Shown in pieces: positions 61,921-64,000 of a stretch of 64,000 bases of DNA (position 1 is its first letter; each line of letters starts with the position of its first letter). This stretch comes from Elusimicrobiota bacterium (lineage in GTDB: Bacteria; Elusimicrobiota; Elusimicrobia; Elusimicrobiales; UBA9959). Made by a program: the position numbers and the translations under genes. Location: NCBI GenBank assembly GCA_019135865.1, contig JAGVVD010000019.1, positions 1 through 64,000 on the forward strand, given 5' to 3'. The notes under the pieces were generated by a model that saw nothing but the letters and a program-made list of their open reading frames with translations, had not been told where the DNA came from and did not search any database.

Positions 61921-62892
61921 TCACCGGAAATCCAGCAGCAGGAATTCGTCCGGAGGCGGGGCGAAGAGCGTCTTCCCGTCCCGTTCGAAGACCAGCCCGC
62001 CCGGTCCGCGGCGAAGTTCGCCGCAATAGGACAACAGCCTGCGCGTTCCGGCGCCGAGCAGCGAGACCGGGCCCGCCGCGCCGCGGCAGGCCAGGGTGCC
62101 CCGTCGGAAAGTCCCCCTGAGGGCCGCCAGCTCGTACTTGTCCCTGAACAGCAGCGGTCTGGCCAGCAGGTCCCTCAGCCCCGCCGCGTAGGCGGGAGAA
62201 TGGCGTTCGATGAAAGAATAGATGAGGCCGGCCTTTTTCGCGCTGGCGCGGCAGCGGTAGGAGCAGGGATGCCAGCTGGCGACGTGCAGCGACGGGATGT
62301 CTATATCGGGGTTGAGCGCCAGGAGGCGCTCGTGCCCGCGCCTGTCCGACGGGTCCTTGTAGTCCAGCCGCGAAAAGTAGTTCCAGGCATTGTTGAGCCT
62401 GAAGTCCAGCGGGCCGCCGGGAGCCGTGGCCGCGGCGGTGAAGCGCACCAGTTCCGGCCGCGGGCCGGCGCCGCCGCCGTTGGCGAACCAGCGCGTGAAA
62501 GCTTTCACGCAGCATTCGGGATAGCCCAGGGCCAGGCCCCAGGCCATGTCCACGGTCGATCTTTTCCAGGCGGCTTCCGCCGTCCGGAGGTCCTTCACCC
62601 GCTTCCCGATGAGGACCATCACCTTGCGTCCGTCGCCCGCGAAATGCGCCCCGCGCCTCCCGGCTTCCTCCGGGAGAAGGAACTTGAGTTTGAGCGCGGA
62701 GCAGAGGCCCCGCAGGGCCGGCAGCGACTTCGGCAGGCAGTCCGTATAGGTCACCGGTTTCGCGCCGGTCAGGACGCCGGCCAGGTCGGAGAAGGTCGGA
62801 TCGTTGCGGGTCAGCCGGTCCACTCCGCCCGGCAGGGGTTTTTCGAGCAGGATGAAGCCGTTCTTGTCCAGGTTGGAGGGGAAGACCCGCAT
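61921..62892 (-). CDS. DUF483-like protein with GYPECC motif
   Basis: 323 residues, no signal peptide. The central LALGYPECCVKAFTRWF matches the GYPxCC signature of DUF483 proteins, whose function is unknown. A second conserved-looking cluster is ASWHPCSYRCRASAKKAG. The four Cys plus the His could bind a metal or an iron-sulfur cluster. The N-terminal third (GFILLEKPLPGGVDRL) and the C-terminal beta-rich part show no motif that I know. A TAGAAT -10 box lies 7 bp before the ATG with no Shine-Dalgarno, suggesting a leaderless mRNA. Confidence 0.65.
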   Translation of the reverse strand: MRVFPSNLDKNGFILLEKPLPGGVDRLTRNDPTFSDLAGVLTGAKPVTYTDCLPKSLPALRGLCSALKLKFLLPEEAGRRGAHFAGDGRKVMVLIGKRVKDLRTAEAAWKRSTVDMAWGLALGYPECCVKAFTRWFANGGGAGPRPELVRFTAAATAPGGPLDFRLNNAWNYFSRLDYKDPSDRRGHERLLALNPDIDIPSLHVASWHPCSYRCRASAKKAGLIYSFIERHSPAYAAGLRDLLARPLLFRDKYELAALRGTFRRGTLACRGAAGPVSLLGAGTRRLLSYCGELRRGPGGLVFERDGKTLFAPPPDEFLLLDFR

Positions 62893-62899
62893 CGGTGAT

Positions 62900-62905
62900 A
62901 TTCTA
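62900..62905 (-). promoter_or_regulatory. Probable -10 box of the GYPECC gene
   Basis: TAGAAT (preceded by an overlapping TATAGT) on the minus strand, 7 bases before the ATG at 62892. Transcription would start at about the start codon. Confidence 0.4.
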
Positions 62906-62941
62906 CTATAAAGGCTTCCGGGAAAAGGGCGGGCCGGCGCC

Positions 62942-64000
62942 TCAGGCGGCCTTGTGGCGGAACCGGCCGTTCAGCCGGAACCTTTCATAGTCGAAGAAGA
63001 AGCGGCTGTAGACCAGGAAGCGCCAGCCGGCGCGCTTGAACTCCTCGTCCGCCCTGGCGGACAGGTCCGTCACGGCGGTGTCTTCGGGAAGCGCCAGGAT
63101 ATGACAGCGATGGCCGGGGTGCTGGCAGGGTTCGTCCAGGCGCAGGTCGATGACCCCTCCCTGGCGCCGCGCCCAGAGATGTTCCGTATCCAGGCGTGTT
63201 TCCACGGCGTTGAGTCCGTGAAGCTTCAGCGGCGAGGAGTAGGAGATGGAGGCGATGTACCTGCCGTATTCCGCGTGCACCCGGGAAAAATCGGCCCGCA
63301 GGACATTTCCCCTGGCGTCGAGGAACGAAGAGAGCGGCAGATGCTGCATGAACAGCCTGGTCCTGGCGGGCGCGGCCAGCGCCGTCTCGTTGAAGAATAT
63401 CCAGGAGCGCACCGCGGCCGGTCCGGCCCCGGGGTCCAGTATATAGACGGTCGAGCAGGCGGCGGCCAGGTTCCTGCGTCCCGAGAGCAGGTTCTCCAGC
63501 AGGGCCCGTTTGGCCCTTTCGTGGTTGAGCGTCTGGCAGGCGGCCGGCAGGTCGCCGAAAGCCGGGCGATGCTCCACGGAGCCCTCCACGAGCGCCCTGA
63601 GTTCGTCGTTGGTCTTGAAGCTGTGCCCGGGGGATAAGCGCCGCGCGATCTCCAGATGGCGCAGCGACTCCTTCCTGTCCCCGCGCAACGAGTAGATCTT
63701 GCCCAGGCGGTAATAGGTTCCGGCGACGTCCTCCTCCTGCCCCTCGCTCATGGTCTTGCGCAGCTCCACGCAGGCCGCCTTGTATTCGCCGCGCAGCAGC
63801 GCCAGGTCGGCCCGCATGAACGGGATATAGGGCTGGGCCGGGGCGATGGCGGCGGCTTCGTCGAGCGCCGCGTCCGCCTCGTCCAGCCGTCCGGCCTGCA
63901 GCAGCCCTTCGGCCAGCGCCACCAGCAGCATTATATTGCCCGGGTGATGGCGTATCTCCTCGGTAGTGACCCGGAACCACTCTTCGAAGCGCCCCATCCC
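62942..64000 (-). CDS. TPR-repeat protein, 5' end probably outside the window
   Basis: At least 351 residues. The frame is open to the window edge, and the ATG at 63997 falls inside what looks like a helical repeat, so the true start is likely upstream. Residues 1-130 carry TPR units (NIMLLVALAEGLLQAGRLDE, PYIPFMRADLALLRGEYKAA, YYRLGKIYSLRGDRKESLRH). The C-terminal 200 residues form a separate domain with LDPGAGPAAVRSWIFFNET and WRFLVYSRFFFDYERFRLNG that I do not recognise. It may scaffold other proteins. It lies upstream of the GYPECC gene on the same strand, but that gene has its own -10 box. Confidence 0.6.
   Translation of the reverse strand, partial: GMGRFEEWFRVTTEEIRHHPGNIMLLVALAEGLLQAGRLDEADAALDEAAAIAPAQPYIPFMRADLALLRGEYKAACVELRKTMSEGQEEDVAGTYYRLGKIYSLRGDRKESLRHLEIARRLSPGHSFKTNDELRALVEGSVEHRPAFGDLPAACQTLNHERAKRALLENLLSGRRNLAAACSTVYILDPGAGPAAVRSWIFFNETALAAPARTRLFMQHLPLSSFLDARGNVLRADFSRVHAEYGRYIASISYSSPLKLHGLNAVETRLDTEHLWARRQGGVIDLRLDEPCQHPGHRCHILALPEDTAVTDLSARADEEFKRAGWRFLVYSRFFFDYERFRLNGRFRHKAA

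Overview
This is a strongly GC-rich bacterial chromosome segment with dense gene packing: many genes overlap by the ATGA or TGATG type or are a few bases apart. Lipoprotein signal peptides, a TolC-type channel, LolC/LolD-like proteins, CsgG and a probable beta-barrel protein indicate a diderm. The mixture (mcsAB, nrfHA with system II cytochrome c maturation, a bifurcating-type ferredoxin-EtfA, a complete hut pathway, a class III cyclase, few tidy regulons) would fit a high-GC Elusimicrobiota-like lineage. That placement is inference from gene content only. I see no rRNA, tRNA, CRISPR array, prophage or intact insertion sequence.

Layout. 1-6.2 kb: a DnaA-like AAA+ protein with a proline-rich repeat linker (its start lies off the window), a histidine kinase, and three outer-membrane lipoproteins ending in CsgG. 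6.3-14.7 kb: competence and chromosome maintenance (comM/yifB, a LysM protein, dprA, topA, yaeQ, a XerC/D recombinase, a class II aldolase). 14.8-19.1 kb (minus): alpha-amylase, a beta-barrel candidate and glgB. 19.2-24.8 kb: a PBP4-type DacB facing a tolC-macA-macB efflux operon. 24.9-30.9 kb (minus): one long operon ndk - alpha/beta hydrolase - murQ - resB - ccsA - nrfH - nrfA, closed by a strong intrinsic terminator. 31-38.9 kb (plus): an unknown gene, a structured leader, a response regulator overlapping lysS, lolC/lolD, mcsA/mcsB, a dipeptide epimerase and a small repeat-containing exported protein. 38.9-39.04 kb: a probable small RNA gene with its own promoter and terminator. 39.1-44.3 kb: fused ftcD, an acyl-CoA dehydrogenase, etfB and ferredoxin-etfA. 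44.4-56.9 kb: a histidine kinase, a CHASE2 adenylate cyclase, a DUF3307 protein, a DnaQ-type exonuclease, then hutH-hutU-yajQ-hutI-HAD-SIS. 57-62 kb (minus): a dihydropyrimidine dehydrogenase-like flavoenzyme, SsnA and a metallophosphoesterase. 62-64 kb (minus): a GYPxCC-motif protein and a TPR protein.

How it fits together. Histidine can be taken to glutamate by HutH, HutU, HutI and FtcD. The acyl-CoA dehydrogenase and the ferredoxin-containing ETF beside ftcD suggest that this feeds a fermentative acyl-CoA pathway. NrfHA with ResB/CcsA gives respiratory ammonification of nitrite. MurQ, the dipeptide epimerase, DacB and the LysM protein belong to peptidoglycan turnover. Alpha-amylase and GlgB belong to glycogen or starch metabolism.

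The signals I find most worth a second look are not protein genes: (i) a compact three-hairpin RNA with complementary loops at 38948-39035; (ii) two homologous long-hairpin repeats placed directly after stop codons at about 9.8 and 57.3 kb, with a third unrelated or distantly related hairpin next to the second; (iii) a perfect 28-bp-arm palindrome that supplies the stop codon of the aldolase gene; and (iv) a recurrent TAGAAT/TATACT -10 box at or only a few bases before start codons, suggesting leaderless or near-leaderless mRNAs.
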